Of a DNA stretch of 64,000 nt, positions 16,662 through 25,837 are shown one piece after another (the stretch's first letter is position 1; every line of letters begins with the position of its first letter). The stretch covers positions 1-64,000 of the forward strand of contig JANQGM010000005.1 in NCBI GenBank assembly GCA_028277345.1, written 5' to 3'. The DNA comes from Candidatus Bipolaricaulota bacterium. Lineage in GTDB: Bacteria; Bipolaricaulota; Bipolaricaulia; UBA7950; UBA9294. Made by a program: the position numbers and the translations under genes. The notes below the pieces were generated by a model. The model was not told the origin of the DNA and did no database searches. It worked only from the letters and a program-made list of their open reading frames with translations.

Positions 16662-18835
16662 CGCGCGATCACCAGCTTCCCAACATCCGAGGTTCCTCGA
16701 TCCGTAATGAGCACATAGAGGTAGAGTCCCGAAGCGACAGTACTCCCACGATTTGTGATCAGCGGCCAGTCCAAACGGTCGCTGGACGTGTTGAGAGGGG
16801 CTTCATACACCAACGCGCCGTTCGCGCTGTAGATGCGGACCGTCGCCGTCGTCGCGCCGTCCGGAAGACTGAGCGAGAACCTCGCCAGCGCATCGACCGG
16901 ATTTTCCTCCAACACGATCTGCGGTTTCTCGGACGGTGTCGTCGGTGGGTCGACGGGAGGAGGGTCGGGGATATCGACACCCGCGATAGCCGCTACGACA
17001 TCAAGCTTTCCCCATCCCCAACGGTTGTTGGGCACGGATCCCGTGAACCCATCGCGAAGTGCGGCGGTTGTGAGCAGGCTACGCACGTCCACGCTGGTAA
17101 GGCCGGGGTTCACTGAGAGGAGCAAGGCGGCTGCTCCGGCCACGTGCGGCGCCGCCATGCTGGTTCCCAACTCCATGGTGTGCACGCCGTCGGGATGAAC
17201 GAGATAGCCCTGCCAAAGCGCGTCATTCGATAACGCAGCGCCGATCCAGGCGCCGGGGGCACAGAGGTCGGGCTTGGTCCTCCCGTCCCGTGTCGGGCCT
17301 TGGCTTGAGAAGGAAGACAGCACGCCAAGCGGATACTCGGAGAGGTAGTTCTGATCGCCGGAAAGCGATGGCCATTCCGCTTTCGAGTTGAACGAGCCGA
17401 CGGTAATCACGTTTTTCGCGTTCCCAGGCTCGTCGATGGTGGACGACGAATCGCCGTTGATAATCTGGGCGACCCCACCGACCAGCCAAGCATCGTAGCG
17501 ACCGCCATTGCCTCCTGTATCGGTGACGGTCACTGTCCATTGTTCGGTTCCTGAGAGTCCGCTGAGCCGGATGAATACCTCATGATCCCCATTTCGGGGG
17601 TCCGTACCTAACGAGGCGTTGTCGATGCGGACGATCCCGAACGCCGTTTGCTCAACGCCGGTATCCGTTCCCCAAGGCGCGATGATGGCAGGGCCGGAAG
17701 GAGGAGAGATCGTCACCATGAATTGCGCGCTTCCTGGATACCAGAGGCTCAGCTCGGCGTCCCACCCGTCCGGGGCGATTCCGAATGAGGACGAATTCCC
17801 CAGCAATGTCCCGGATGCATGAATCGGAAGATCCCCTTCATTGCCCGCAGAAACAACGACGACCCGCCCCTCGCCATGGACCAACTCATCGATGCCGTTC
17901 TCGAACAAGCTCGTTCCATCATGCGGCCCCTCGTGTCCGCCCAAACTCAGGTTGACAATGGCAGGCAGGCCGAGGTCTTCGGCGAGATCGAAGATGAAGT
18001 CCACCCCCGACAGGATATCGGACGTAAAGAACGACGTCTTGACCATCACGATCCACGCCTCGGGAGCGACGCCGACGAAGCCGGCCGATGATGAGGAGCC
18101 ATCTCCCGCCGCAATCGCCATCACGTGGGTTCCATGGCCATCCGTATCCTCCTGGCGAACGATGCCCTGATTCGGACCATGCCCATTCGCGAGATCGGTT
18201 TCGATATCTTGTCGTGTATATTCCACACCAAAAAAACCGTCCGTCTGATCGAGAATCGCGAGGATCCGCGACGATTCTTCGAACCCATCGCCGTCGCTAT
18301 CGAAGCGAAAGTCGAGATGCGTGTAGTCGATGCCCGTATCGACGGCGCCGATGATCACTCCTTCGCCTCGGATCGGGGTGGCGCCGCCATGTACAACGTC
18401 CGCCCTCACGACAGGCACGCTACGATCCAGTGTCGGTCGTGCTTGGTGAGCCGGTTCGATGTAAACGACGGCCTCGTTCGCCAGCAAGTCGGCAATCCCG
18501 TCCGTTGTTGCGTTCAAGCCCAGGATCGTCCCCGTGGAAGCGGTAATTGGCAGTCCGTTGAAACGTCGTCCCGAATAGGGGGAAGCGAGTTTGACGAGCA
18601 CGCGCAGGCCGTCGATGTCTCCCGCCTCTGAGGAAAGAGGGGAGCTATCTCGCATGGCGTCCCACGCAGGAATCACCGCGCGGGGCTGCGAGTCTTGGGC
18701 AGCCGCAGCATTCAGAAGCATCCGCAAGGACGGCGCCAAACGGGGATCGTTGAAATCGTCAGCCAGGACGACGATGAAGGCAAGCGCAAACGAAAGTACG
18801 GCGGCAATAAACCAACGAGCTCGAGTTCTACTCAA
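16658..18835 (-). CDS. Subtilisin-family (S8) exported serine protease
   Basis: 725 aa with an N-terminal signal/anchor segment (FIAAVLSFALAFIVVLA). The triad is intact: Asp in GAVDTGIDYTHLDF, His in DGHGTHVMAIAAG, Ser in GTSMAAPHVAGAAALLLS, with the oxyanion Asn in VVSAGNEGD. An insert of about 170 residues between the Asn and Ser motifs resembles a jelly-roll or PA-like domain. The C-terminal 90 residues look like a FlgD/por-type Ig domain (ATVRIYSANGALVYE, SGLYLYVL). It presumably acts outside the cytoplasmic membrane. First gene of the envelope operon, with a good promoter 25 nt upstream. Confidence 0.93.
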   Translation of the reverse strand: MSRTRARWFIAAVLSFALAFIVVLADDFNDPRLAPSLRMLLNAAAAQDSQPRAVIPAWDAMRDSSPLSSEAGDIDGLRVLVKLASPYSGRRFNGLPITASTGTILGLNATTDGIADLLANEAVVYIEPAHQARPTLDRSVPVVRADVVHGGATPIRGEGVIIGAVDTGIDYTHLDFRFDSDGDGFEESSRILAILDQTDGFFGVEYTRQDIETDLANGHGPNQGIVRQEDTDGHGTHVMAIAAGDGSSSSAGFVGVAPEAWIVMVKTSFFTSDILSGVDFIFDLAEDLGLPAIVNLSLGGHEGPHDGTSLFENGIDELVHGEGRVVVVSAGNEGDLPIHASGTLLGNSSSFGIAPDGWDAELSLWYPGSAQFMVTISPPSGPAIIAPWGTDTGVEQTAFGIVRIDNASLGTDPRNGDHEVFIRLSGLSGTEQWTVTVTDTGGNGGRYDAWLVGGVAQIINGDSSSTIDEPGNAKNVITVGSFNSKAEWPSLSGDQNYLSEYPLGVLSSFSSQGPTRDGRTKPDLCAPGAWIGAALSNDALWQGYLVHPDGVHTMELGTSMAAPHVAGAAALLLSVNPGLTSVDVRSLLTTAALRDGFTGSVPNNRWGWGKLDVVAAIAGVDIPDPPPVDPPTTPSEKPQIVLEENPVDALARFSLSLPDGATTATVRIYSANGALVYEAPLNTSSDRLDWPLITNRGSTVASGLYLYVLITDRGTSDVGKLVIAR

Positions 18836-18859
18836 GTTCTCCCCCTCGAATCTGAGGGC

Positions 18860-18887
18860 ATTGTAGCAGATTCGCCAAGACCCACAA
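18860..18887 (-). promoter_or_regulatory. Promoter of the subtilase operon
   Basis: Minus strand TTGTGG, 16 nt, TACAAT. It faces the subtilase gene and is divergent from the promoter at 18,940. Confidence 0.55.
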
Positions 18888-18939
18888 AGGAAGATGGTTA
18901 CCTCAACTTTGTCGCCAGGAAGACGAGTTCCTGAGGTTC

Positions 18940-18969
18940 TTTACAGGCTCAAGAGGGCTGTGGTATGAT
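18940..18969 (+). promoter_or_regulatory. Promoter of the small basic protein/phosphohexomutase pair
   Basis: TTTACA, 18 nt, TATGAT, ending 58 bp before the GTG at 19,027. Confidence 0.55.
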
Positions 18970-19026
18970 CGGCTCCGGCCGGTGGAGGGGCTCAAGACTC
19001 AGCCCTTCATCACAGCGAGGAGCATT

Positions 19027-19350
19027 GTGACAGAACTCAGCAATCGTGAGCCCCAGCAACTTGAGATCTTGGAGGAGATGGCGGAGAGCTACAAACAGGC
19101 CATCGAGAAGGCCATCGCCCGCCTTCCCGTGAAGAACGGCGTGGTCAATATCGATTCGGTGTGGGTCGAAACCTCCATCCCCTATGAGATCCTCAATGTC
19201 TTATTGCGGAGCGAAGACCTCGTGCTGCCGGACAATGTCGAACGTATCAATATGAAATCAAACGTTCGAACCAAAGAGCAACTGCGCAAGAGCCGGCGAC
19301 GCAGGCGGCGAAAACCACGCTCGAAGGCCAGCAAGTCGCCGAAAGGATAA
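19027..19350 (+). CDS. Small basic-tailed protein of unknown function
   Basis: 107 aa from the GTG at 19,027, which has GAGGAG 4 nt upstream; an ATG at 18,982 lacks a good site. Residues 1-75 are predicted helical with a central hydrophobic part (VVNIDSVWVETSIPYEILNVLL). The last 30 residues are almost purely basic (KSRRRRRRKPRSKASKSPKG), suggesting nucleic-acid or ribosome binding. It ends 2 bp before the phosphohexomutase start, so the two are probably cotranscribed. No family was recognised. Confidence 0.6.
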   Translation: MTELSNREPQQLEILEEMAESYKQAIEKAIARLPVKNGVVNIDSVWVETSIPYEILNVLLRSEDLVLPDNVERINMKSNVRTKEQLRKSRRRRRRKPRSKASKSPKG

Positions 19351-19352
19351 GC

Positions 19353-21002
19353 ATGCCCACCCGCCCATCGTCCTCGATCACGACCATCACCTTCGGAACA
19401 TCCGGCTACCGCGGTCGTTGGGGGCGAGACTACACCGAACCGGTTGTGCGAGATATTGCTCAAGCCATTTGCGATTATCTTCTGAACGAGGGATTGGCGG
19501 GAAAGACGGTCGTCGTCGGCTACGACAGCCGTGAATTCGCGGATATCGCCGCCGGGTGGTGCACGGATGTCGCCAGACGCAATGGATTCATCGTCCATCT
19601 CACAGAGCGCGATACGCCCACACCCGCCCTCGCGTTTTACGCCGGCGAAGTGCTTGGCGACGATGCCGCCGGCGTCATCAATTGCACCTCCAGCCACAAC
19701 CCCATCAATTGGCATGGCATCAAGTTCTCGCTTGCCGATGGGTCCATTTCGCCGCCACGTACAACCAACTTCATTGGCGCGCGCGCAACTGAGTATCGAA
19801 AAGGCGATAGAGGGCGCACAACGCCCTCATTGTCGTTCGGACAGCTCGTCATGATCGATCCGCGTGATGCTTATTGCCGTTGGCTGTTGGATAGCGGAAC
19901 GTCCGATTGCCGTATTCCGCTCGATCATGCGCGCATGCGCCAGTATTACGGTGACAAGCTGGTCATCATCGATGAAATGCATGGCACGGGGCGCGAGTAT
20001 CTGCGCACGGTGTTCGATGCCATCGGCATTCCCTATCGCGTCATTCACGCCGAGCGCGATCCCCGGTTGGGCGGCCTTCATGCCGCCAATCCCGAGGAGC
20101 CGCACATCCGCGAGTTGAAGGAGGCTGTGGCGGAGACGGGGGCTGTCTTGGGCGTCGGCCTCGATACCGACGCCGACCGCTACGGCATCGTCGATCGCGG
20201 TGGGCAGTACATCGAACCCAATGCCATTCTCGCGATGCTCACGCGTTATCTCGGCGTCGATCGGAAGCTCAAGGGCTGTATTGCCACAACGTTCGTAACC
20301 ACCCACATGCTTGAACGCATCGCCGCGGCCATTGAGGGGAATGATGCGTTCCGGCCTTCTCCGGGCGCACTCCCCACGCACCGCCGCGATCCTGGCTACC
20401 AGGTCGTGCGTGGAGAGGCCACTGGCATGGTGACGGAGAACGTCTTCACCGTGTTGACCGGCTTGAAATACGTCATTCAGGTTCCGCAGATGGATGGCAA
20501 CTACGACCTGCTGGACGATCCTCCGGTGGATTGGCGCTGTCGCTTGCTGATTGGCGGCGAGCAGGCGTCCGGGTTGACATCCAAAGGCCATGTGCCGGAT
20601 AAGGACGGCATGTGGGCCAACCTTCTGGTGTTGGATATGGCCGCCTACTATGGGAAGCCCTTGAGAGAAATCTGGGAGGAAACGCAGTCGCTATTCGGGC
20701 CGTCGAACACGGCTCCTATCAATCTCACCGTTCCGGAGGAAGCCAAGGCTCCGTTTATCGATTCCTTCCTCGCGGCAGGAAAGCAGGGGACCTTCGCCGA
20801 TCTCCCCGTTGTCTTTGCGGGCGGCATTTCCGGCAAGTATGCCGAACTCATGCTTCGGGATGTAAGCGGGAATGAAGACAACTTCGTGCATATCCGCCCG
20901 TCCGGAACCGAACCCCTCATCCGCGTTTACCTTGAAGCAGCGACCGAGAGTGTGCTGGCGCAGCTTGTCGACACAATCAACACGATGGCCGCCGCGCTCT
21001 AG
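19353..21002 (+). CDS. Phosphoglucomutase/phosphomannomutase family protein
   Basis: An alpha-D-phosphohexomutase interconverting hexose 1- and 6-phosphates through a phosphoserine. Domain I has GTSGYRGRWG and the catalytic loop CTSSHNPINWHG (Ser in the SHNP motif). Domain II has the Mg site DTDADRYGI, domain III GEQASGLTSKGHVPDKDG, and domain IV RPSGTEPLIRVYLEA for phosphate binding. 549 aa, longer than the usual 450-470, with about 70 extra residues between domain II and the sugar-specificity loop (GNDAFRPSPGALPTHRRDPG). Substrate (glucose, mannose or glucosamine) is not determined. Confidence 0.93.
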   Translation: MPTRPSSSITTITFGTSGYRGRWGRDYTEPVVRDIAQAICDYLLNEGLAGKTVVVGYDSREFADIAAGWCTDVARRNGFIVHLTERDTPTPALAFYAGEVLGDDAAGVINCTSSHNPINWHGIKFSLADGSISPPRTTNFIGARATEYRKGDRGRTTPSLSFGQLVMIDPRDAYCRWLLDSGTSDCRIPLDHARMRQYYGDKLVIIDEMHGTGREYLRTVFDAIGIPYRVIHAERDPRLGGLHAANPEEPHIRELKEAVAETGAVLGVGLDTDADRYGIVDRGGQYIEPNAILAMLTRYLGVDRKLKGCIATTFVTTHMLERIAAAIEGNDAFRPSPGALPTHRRDPGYQVVRGEATGMVTENVFTVLTGLKYVIQVPQMDGNYDLLDDPPVDWRCRLLIGGEQASGLTSKGHVPDKDGMWANLLVLDMAAYYGKPLREIWEETQSLFGPSNTAPINLTVPEEAKAPFIDSFLAAGKQGTFADLPVVFAGGISGKYAELMLRDVSGNEDNFVHIRPSGTEPLIRVYLEAATESVLAQLVDTINTMAAAL

Positions 21003-21118
21003 TACGACGCACCCTGCAAAAAGCCGTAGCTACTTGACGATTCCTGCATCTTCTCCCAAGATGTGCCATGGCCGCCTGCAATCCTGCAAACTGACGGCGG
21101 CGACAGTAGGAGTTCAGA

Positions 21119-24022
21119 ATGGCTCAAGACAGAACTGGAGACGTGTATGATTTCTCCGCCATCGAAGCACGATGGCGTGATTTCTGGAGTGAGCGTGGGT
21201 TCTTCCAAACGGACACCTCCGCTCGAGAGGGAACGTACTACTACCTCAACATGTTCCCCTATCCCTCCGGATACCTACACGTGGGACACGGCCGCAACTA
21301 CATCATTGGCGACCTGATCACCCGCGTGAAGATCATGCGCGGCCTACATGTCTTGAACCCCATGGGCTGGGACGCCTTCGGCCTACCTGCAGAGAACGCG
21401 GCCATCGAAAACGAGACTCATCCCTGGACCTTCACCCAGAAGAACATCGAGACGGCCAAGGAGCAGTTTCGCATTTGGGGCGTGCAGTTCGATTGGGACC
21501 GCGAGATCGCGACCTGCCTGCCCGATTACTACAAGTGGACACAGTGGTTGTTCGTCCAGTTGTACAAGGCGGGCTTGGCCTACAAGAAGAAGGCCACCGT
21601 CAATTTCTGCCCTACCTGCGATACCGTGCTGGCCAATGAGCAGGTGGTGGGCGGCCTCTGCGAACGGTGCGATACGCCCCCTGAACCGCGAGACCTTGAA
21701 CAATGGTTCTTCAAGATCACGGACTACGCTCAGCGTTTGCTCGACGATCTCAACACCTTGGAGAAGTGGCCAGATAACGTCGTCAAGATGCAGGAGAACT
21801 GGATCGGACGCTCCGAGGGCGCGGAAGTCGTCTTCACTGCCGAGACCGGCGACCCGATCACCGTCTATACGACGCGTCCCGACACGCTGTGGGGCGCCAC
21901 GTTCATGGTGCTCGCCCCTGAACATCCTCTCGTCGATGTGTTGGCCACGCCTGAGCAAGAGGACGCCATCGCGCAGTACCGCGATCGTGCGGCTCGCGCC
22001 TCTGAAATCGATCGCTTGTCCACTGACCGAGAGAAGACGGGCGTGTTTACCGGCGGCTATGCGCTCAATCCAGTGAACGGCGAGAAGGTACCGGTGTGGA
22101 TCGCCGACTACGTGATGATGACGTACGGGACTGGCGCGATCATGGCCGTTCCCGCACACGATGAGCGTGACTTTGAGTTTGCCATCAAGTTTGGTCTGCC
22201 GATCATCCCCGTCATTGACCGAACGGATGACGTCGCCAAGGCGTTTATCCCGGCGTCCGCCATCGGCGACGGCCTTGCATTGGCACTCGATCAGTCCGAA
22301 GCATCGTATCGCCGATCCGACGCCGGCCTTTTGGTCCTTGCAACGCGATCCAATCTCGATGCTGTGATTTCGGCTATCGGCGAGAATCTCTCTTCGAACG
22401 GCTACGCCATGGTGGCAGGCGCGCGCTTTGCCTTCATCTTCCCCGATGCGACGATCGATTTGAATTCGACAGCCTCGGATCGAGAGATCCTGTCACGCTG
22501 TTCCTTATTGTCCGGCGCGGACTTCTCCGCGAAGACGGCGATGGAGCTTCTGCAGGACATCGCGCCGTTTGCCGACGTGTTGTTCCACGCCGACTACGGC
22601 GTCATGGTCAATTCCGGCGACTTCACCGGCACCCCCGGCGATCGCGCCAAGGCGGACGTGATCGCGTGGCTGGAATCCAAAGGCATCGGCAAGGGAACGA
22701 TCAACTTCCGCTTGCACGATTGGTTGATCTCGCGTCAGCGATATTGGGGCGCGCCGATCCCCATGATCTATTGCGAAACTTGTGGGCAAGTTCCCGTCCC
22801 TGAAGATCAACTGCCCGTGCTGCTGCCGGAAACCGAGTTCATCGGCAAAATGGGATTGGGCGACATCCCCGGGTTCCAGGACACGACGTGCCCGACCTGT
22901 GGCGGCCCCGCGCGACGGGACACCGATACGATGGATACGTTCGTGGATTCGTCCTGGTACTTCCTGCGTTTCATCAACCCGCAGGATGCAGCGCAGGCCT
23001 TCTCCAAAGACGATGTCAATCATTGGCTGCCGATCGATCAATATGTGGGCGGCGTCGAGCACGCCATCCTTCATCTGTTGTACGCACGGTTCATCACCAA
23101 GGCCCTGCATGACATGGGACACGTTGACTTCATTGAGCCGTTCGCGCGGTTGTTTACCCAGGGCATGGTCTGCCATGCGGCCTACAAATGCCCGGAGCAC
23201 GGGTGGCTCTATCCCACAGACGTGTCGGCCGGAGATACCGAGTGTCCCAAGTGCGGGAAACCCTTGGAAACCTCAAGCTTCAAGATGTCGAAATCCAAAC
23301 GGAATGTGGTCGATCCCAAGGACATCGTTGAAGCCTACGGCGCGGATACCGAGCGGCTCTATACCATGTTCATGGGCCCACCGGATCGGGACATCGATTG
23401 GACGGACGAGGGCATTCGCGGCGCGTTCCGGTTCCTGAATCGCGTCTGGAGGCTCATTGTCGAGAACGTTGACCGACTGGCGCCCGTGGGCGAGGCAGCC
23501 GCGCCGTCAAGCCTTGATGAAGCAGGCGCCACCGTCTGGCGCCGTGTACATCGCACCATCAAAAAAGTCACCGAAGACATCGAGGAGCGGTTCAGCTTCA
23601 ACACCGCCGTCGCCGCGATCATGGAGCTATTCAACGAACTGTCGACCTACGCAGCGATGGGAAACCCCGATCCCGCTCTCCTGAGGGAAGCTGTCGATGC
23701 GCTGATCCTTATCCTGTCGCCCTTCACGCCCTTCGTCTGTGAAGAGTTGTGGCAACGCACCGGGCATGCGGTGTCCATTCTCGAACAAGCATGGCCGTCC
23801 TTCGTGGAGGCCGCGCTGGAAGAGGACACTGTCGAGGTGCCCGTTCAAGTCAACGGCAAGCTCCGCGCACGCATCACGGTTTCGGCAGCCGATGCCGCTG
23901 ATCCGGCAGCACTCGAAGCAGCGGCGCTGGCCAATGCCCGCATTCAGGAAGTGCTCGCCGAGGTGGAGCTCGTCAAGGCGATTCCCATTCCCGGCAAGAT
24001 GGTTAGCCTGGTGGTGAAGTGA
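21119..24022 (+). CDS. leuS: Leucyl-tRNA synthetase
   Basis: LeuRS charges tRNA-Leu and edits mischarged products. HIGH is PYPSGYLHVGHGRNY at about residue 43, KMSKS is SSFKMSKSKRNVVDP. Editing motifs are TTRPDTLWGATFMVLAPEH and YGTGAIMAVPAHDERD. A Zn-type cluster CPTCDTVL..CERCD is present. 967 aa against about 860 normally: about 90 extra residues lie near 365-485, between PIIPVID and the conserved VMVNSGDFTG, inside the editing domain. The reading frame is continuous. ATG with AGGAG 6 nt upstream. Confidence 0.97.
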   Translation: MAQDRTGDVYDFSAIEARWRDFWSERGFFQTDTSAREGTYYYLNMFPYPSGYLHVGHGRNYIIGDLITRVKIMRGLHVLNPMGWDAFGLPAENAAIENETHPWTFTQKNIETAKEQFRIWGVQFDWDREIATCLPDYYKWTQWLFVQLYKAGLAYKKKATVNFCPTCDTVLANEQVVGGLCERCDTPPEPRDLEQWFFKITDYAQRLLDDLNTLEKWPDNVVKMQENWIGRSEGAEVVFTAETGDPITVYTTRPDTLWGATFMVLAPEHPLVDVLATPEQEDAIAQYRDRAARASEIDRLSTDREKTGVFTGGYALNPVNGEKVPVWIADYVMMTYGTGAIMAVPAHDERDFEFAIKFGLPIIPVIDRTDDVAKAFIPASAIGDGLALALDQSEASYRRSDAGLLVLATRSNLDAVISAIGENLSSNGYAMVAGARFAFIFPDATIDLNSTASDREILSRCSLLSGADFSAKTAMELLQDIAPFADVLFHADYGVMVNSGDFTGTPGDRAKADVIAWLESKGIGKGTINFRLHDWLISRQRYWGAPIPMIYCETCGQVPVPEDQLPVLLPETEFIGKMGLGDIPGFQDTTCPTCGGPARRDTDTMDTFVDSSWYFLRFINPQDAAQAFSKDDVNHWLPIDQYVGGVEHAILHLLYARFITKALHDMGHVDFIEPFARLFTQGMVCHAAYKCPEHGWLYPTDVSAGDTECPKCGKPLETSSFKMSKSKRNVVDPKDIVEAYGADTERLYTMFMGPPDRDIDWTDEGIRGAFRFLNRVWRLIVENVDRLAPVGEAAAPSSLDEAGATVWRRVHRTIKKVTEDIEERFSFNTAVAAIMELFNELSTYAAMGNPDPALLREAVDALILILSPFTPFVCEELWQRTGHAVSILEQAWPSFVEAALEEDTVEVPVQVNGKLRARITVSAADAADPAALEAAALANARIQEVLAEVELVKAIPIPGKMVSLVVK

Positions 24023-24026
24023 TGCC

Positions 24027-24656
24027 ATGACAGGATCACAGGCTTCAGTCGATCGATCCATAGCACCGAAAGCGCCCCCCTTCATCTCCAAGGGGGGTGC
24101 CGTTTTACTGGATCGAGACGGCGTCATCACCCAGCAAACCCAATTCGTCAATGCACCCGATGACCTCCAACTCATTGACGGCGCGGCACGCGCCATCGCA
24201 CGTCTCAATCGCGCCGGTTGGCCGGTCGCCATCATCACCAATCAGGGAGGCATTGCGATGGGCTATCTCACCGAAGCTATGCTTCACACGATTCACGCTC
24301 ATCTGAAGGAGCTGCTTGCCGAAGGGGGCGCTCGCCTCGACGCCATCTTCTATTGCGCACACCATGAGCATGCCAAGCTTCCCGAGTACAAGTCCGATTG
24401 CTGCTGCCGCAAACCACAGATCGGCATGCTGGAGCAGGCGCGAGAGGCGCTCAACATCGACCTCTCAAAGTCCGTTGTCGTCGGCGATCGGACCACCGAT
24501 ATTCAGGCCGGAATCGCAGCCGGGTGTGCAACCATCCTCGTAGAAACCGGATCAGCAGGCGAAGATGGGAAGATCTCCGCAATTCCGGACGCGACCGTTG
24601 CCGATCTTCCCGCCGCCGTTGACCTGATCCTTTCCGTACCTGATTCGGACGCTTGA
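24027..24656 (+). CDS. gmhB: D-glycero-manno-heptose 1,7-bisphosphate 7-phosphatase-like HAD hydrolase
   Basis: A HAD-IIIA phosphatase of 209 aa. Motif I is LLDRDGVI, motif II IITNQGGIAMG, motif III CCCRKPQIGMLEQA, motif IV VVGDRTTDIQAG. The Zn-binding loop typical of GmhB is present as CAHHEH..CCCRKP. GmhB supplies ADP-heptose for lipopolysaccharide core. The histidinol-phosphatase relative is the main alternative. Four bases separate it from leuS, so it is probably cotranscribed. Confidence 0.85.
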   Translation: MTGSQASVDRSIAPKAPPFISKGGAVLLDRDGVITQQTQFVNAPDDLQLIDGAARAIARLNRAGWPVAIITNQGGIAMGYLTEAMLHTIHAHLKELLAEGGARLDAIFYCAHHEHAKLPEYKSDCCCRKPQIGMLEQAREALNIDLSKSVVVGDRTTDIQAGIAAGCATILVETGSAGEDGKISAIPDATVADLPAAVDLILSVPDSDA

Positions 24657-24693
24657 AGGGATCGCTCGAATCGAGTATCAATAGACCGCAATC

Positions 24694-24766
<73 letters not shown>

Positions 24767-24846
24767 TACTTTCGAAGCGGACACTTGTCTGGGGGCATCG
24801 CTCGGCCACATCCAGTCAAGTGGTGCAGCGATAGTAAGGCACCTGG

Positions 24847-25791
24847 TCATGGATGGTCTGAGAGTTTGTAGGGCAAGCGGTAGTCTCGAGTTACTCCGTC
24901 TCCCCCCCACCTAACGGAGATGCGAAGAAACCTGGATTTCTCCTTCGCAGTTCGGGCCGATGCGTCGTCCTTGAGGCTGAAAGACACTATCCTTATGTCT
25001 CCGATGAGTGTTGACTCGACCCTAGGAACTAGCATTCCCTTCTCATCTGGATACACCACAAGGGGCATCTGCTCGAGAAGTTCGATGATCTGAGTGACAG
25101 TAGTGTCGTTATGCTCGACTTCGTGACACGCCTCCTGTGCTCCAAGCACGGCAGTGATCGCCTTCGACAGTTCATGAGCGTTGAGATACGTCTGTACGAT
25201 GTGATAGCGGCAATCGCGCGCAAAGGAGAATGCGCCTCTGCCTCGCTTGTGGATTGATGGCTCCGGGCCGAGATGCCCGCTCGAATCGACACCTTCAACG
25301 TAGTATCCCAGATACATGTTCGTGGGCGAGTAGAAGACAATGGGGCACAGTCGTCCCTGATGATGCTTGAGATGGTTCGCTACCCTGTCCAAAAAGGAGT
25401 TGTAACCCTTCCTCGCTTTCCAGTAGGCTGTCACGTGAGAGTTACTCCTGTAGTCTTCCTCCATTAGAAGCATCTTGAGAATCGCCGCGCAGTCATCCTT
25501 GTGCGACTGAATCGCCATCAGCAGCTCATGCTGAGCTGCGAGGACTGGATCAAACCAGCCTAGGTTCTTGACCCGCTCAGCTGTGACTCCGAGCTCCTGA
25601 ACATCGCGGAGCTCTCGCAAGACCCGCAGGAGCGCATCGAGGATTCGCTTGAGCGAGATATTGTAGATCCCGAGTGGCGGACGCCGGGGGCGTCTTCCGG
25701 CCTGGAATTCCCTGCCTAGCGGGAGAGTTAGCAACTCGACAACTCCTGGCAAGAGCCCACCGCGACAGTCACTCCTCCTGATGATCTCCAA
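24847..25791 (-). CDS. Unknown cytoplasmic protein (cassette gene)
   Basis: 314 aa, TTG start with GGGGAGG 11 nt upstream. No signal peptide or membrane segment. The first half is helical and basic (KRILDALLRVLRELRDVQEL). The middle has a possible beta region with LCPIVFYSPTNMYLGYYVEG, and the C-terminus SFSLKDDASARTAKEKSRFL. I do not recognise a family. It lies immediately after tRNA-Ala in the first island segment, with the large lipoprotein upstream on the same strand, 46 bp away. Confidence 0.6.
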   Translation of the reverse strand: MEIIRRSDCRGGLLPGVVELLTLPLGREFQAGRRPRRPPLGIYNISLKRILDALLRVLRELRDVQELGVTAERVKNLGWFDPVLAAQHELLMAIQSHKDDCAAILKMLLMEEDYRSNSHVTAYWKARKGYNSFLDRVANHLKHHQGRLCPIVFYSPTNMYLGYYVEGVDSSGHLGPEPSIHKRGRGAFSFARDCRYHIVQTYLNAHELSKAITAVLGAQEACHEVEHNDTTVTQIIELLEQMPLVVYPDEKGMLVPRVESTLIGDIRIVSFSLKDDASARTAKEKSRFLRISVRWGGDGVTRDYRLPYKLSDHP

Positions 25792-25837
25792 CGAATGCTG
25801 TACCTCCCCTTCATGGCACGCATCCCATCGGACCTAG

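Noticed and set aside
21003-21118. T-box riboswitch before leuS
   Set aside because: The 116-nt leader has no recognisable T-box sequence, specifier stem or terminator.
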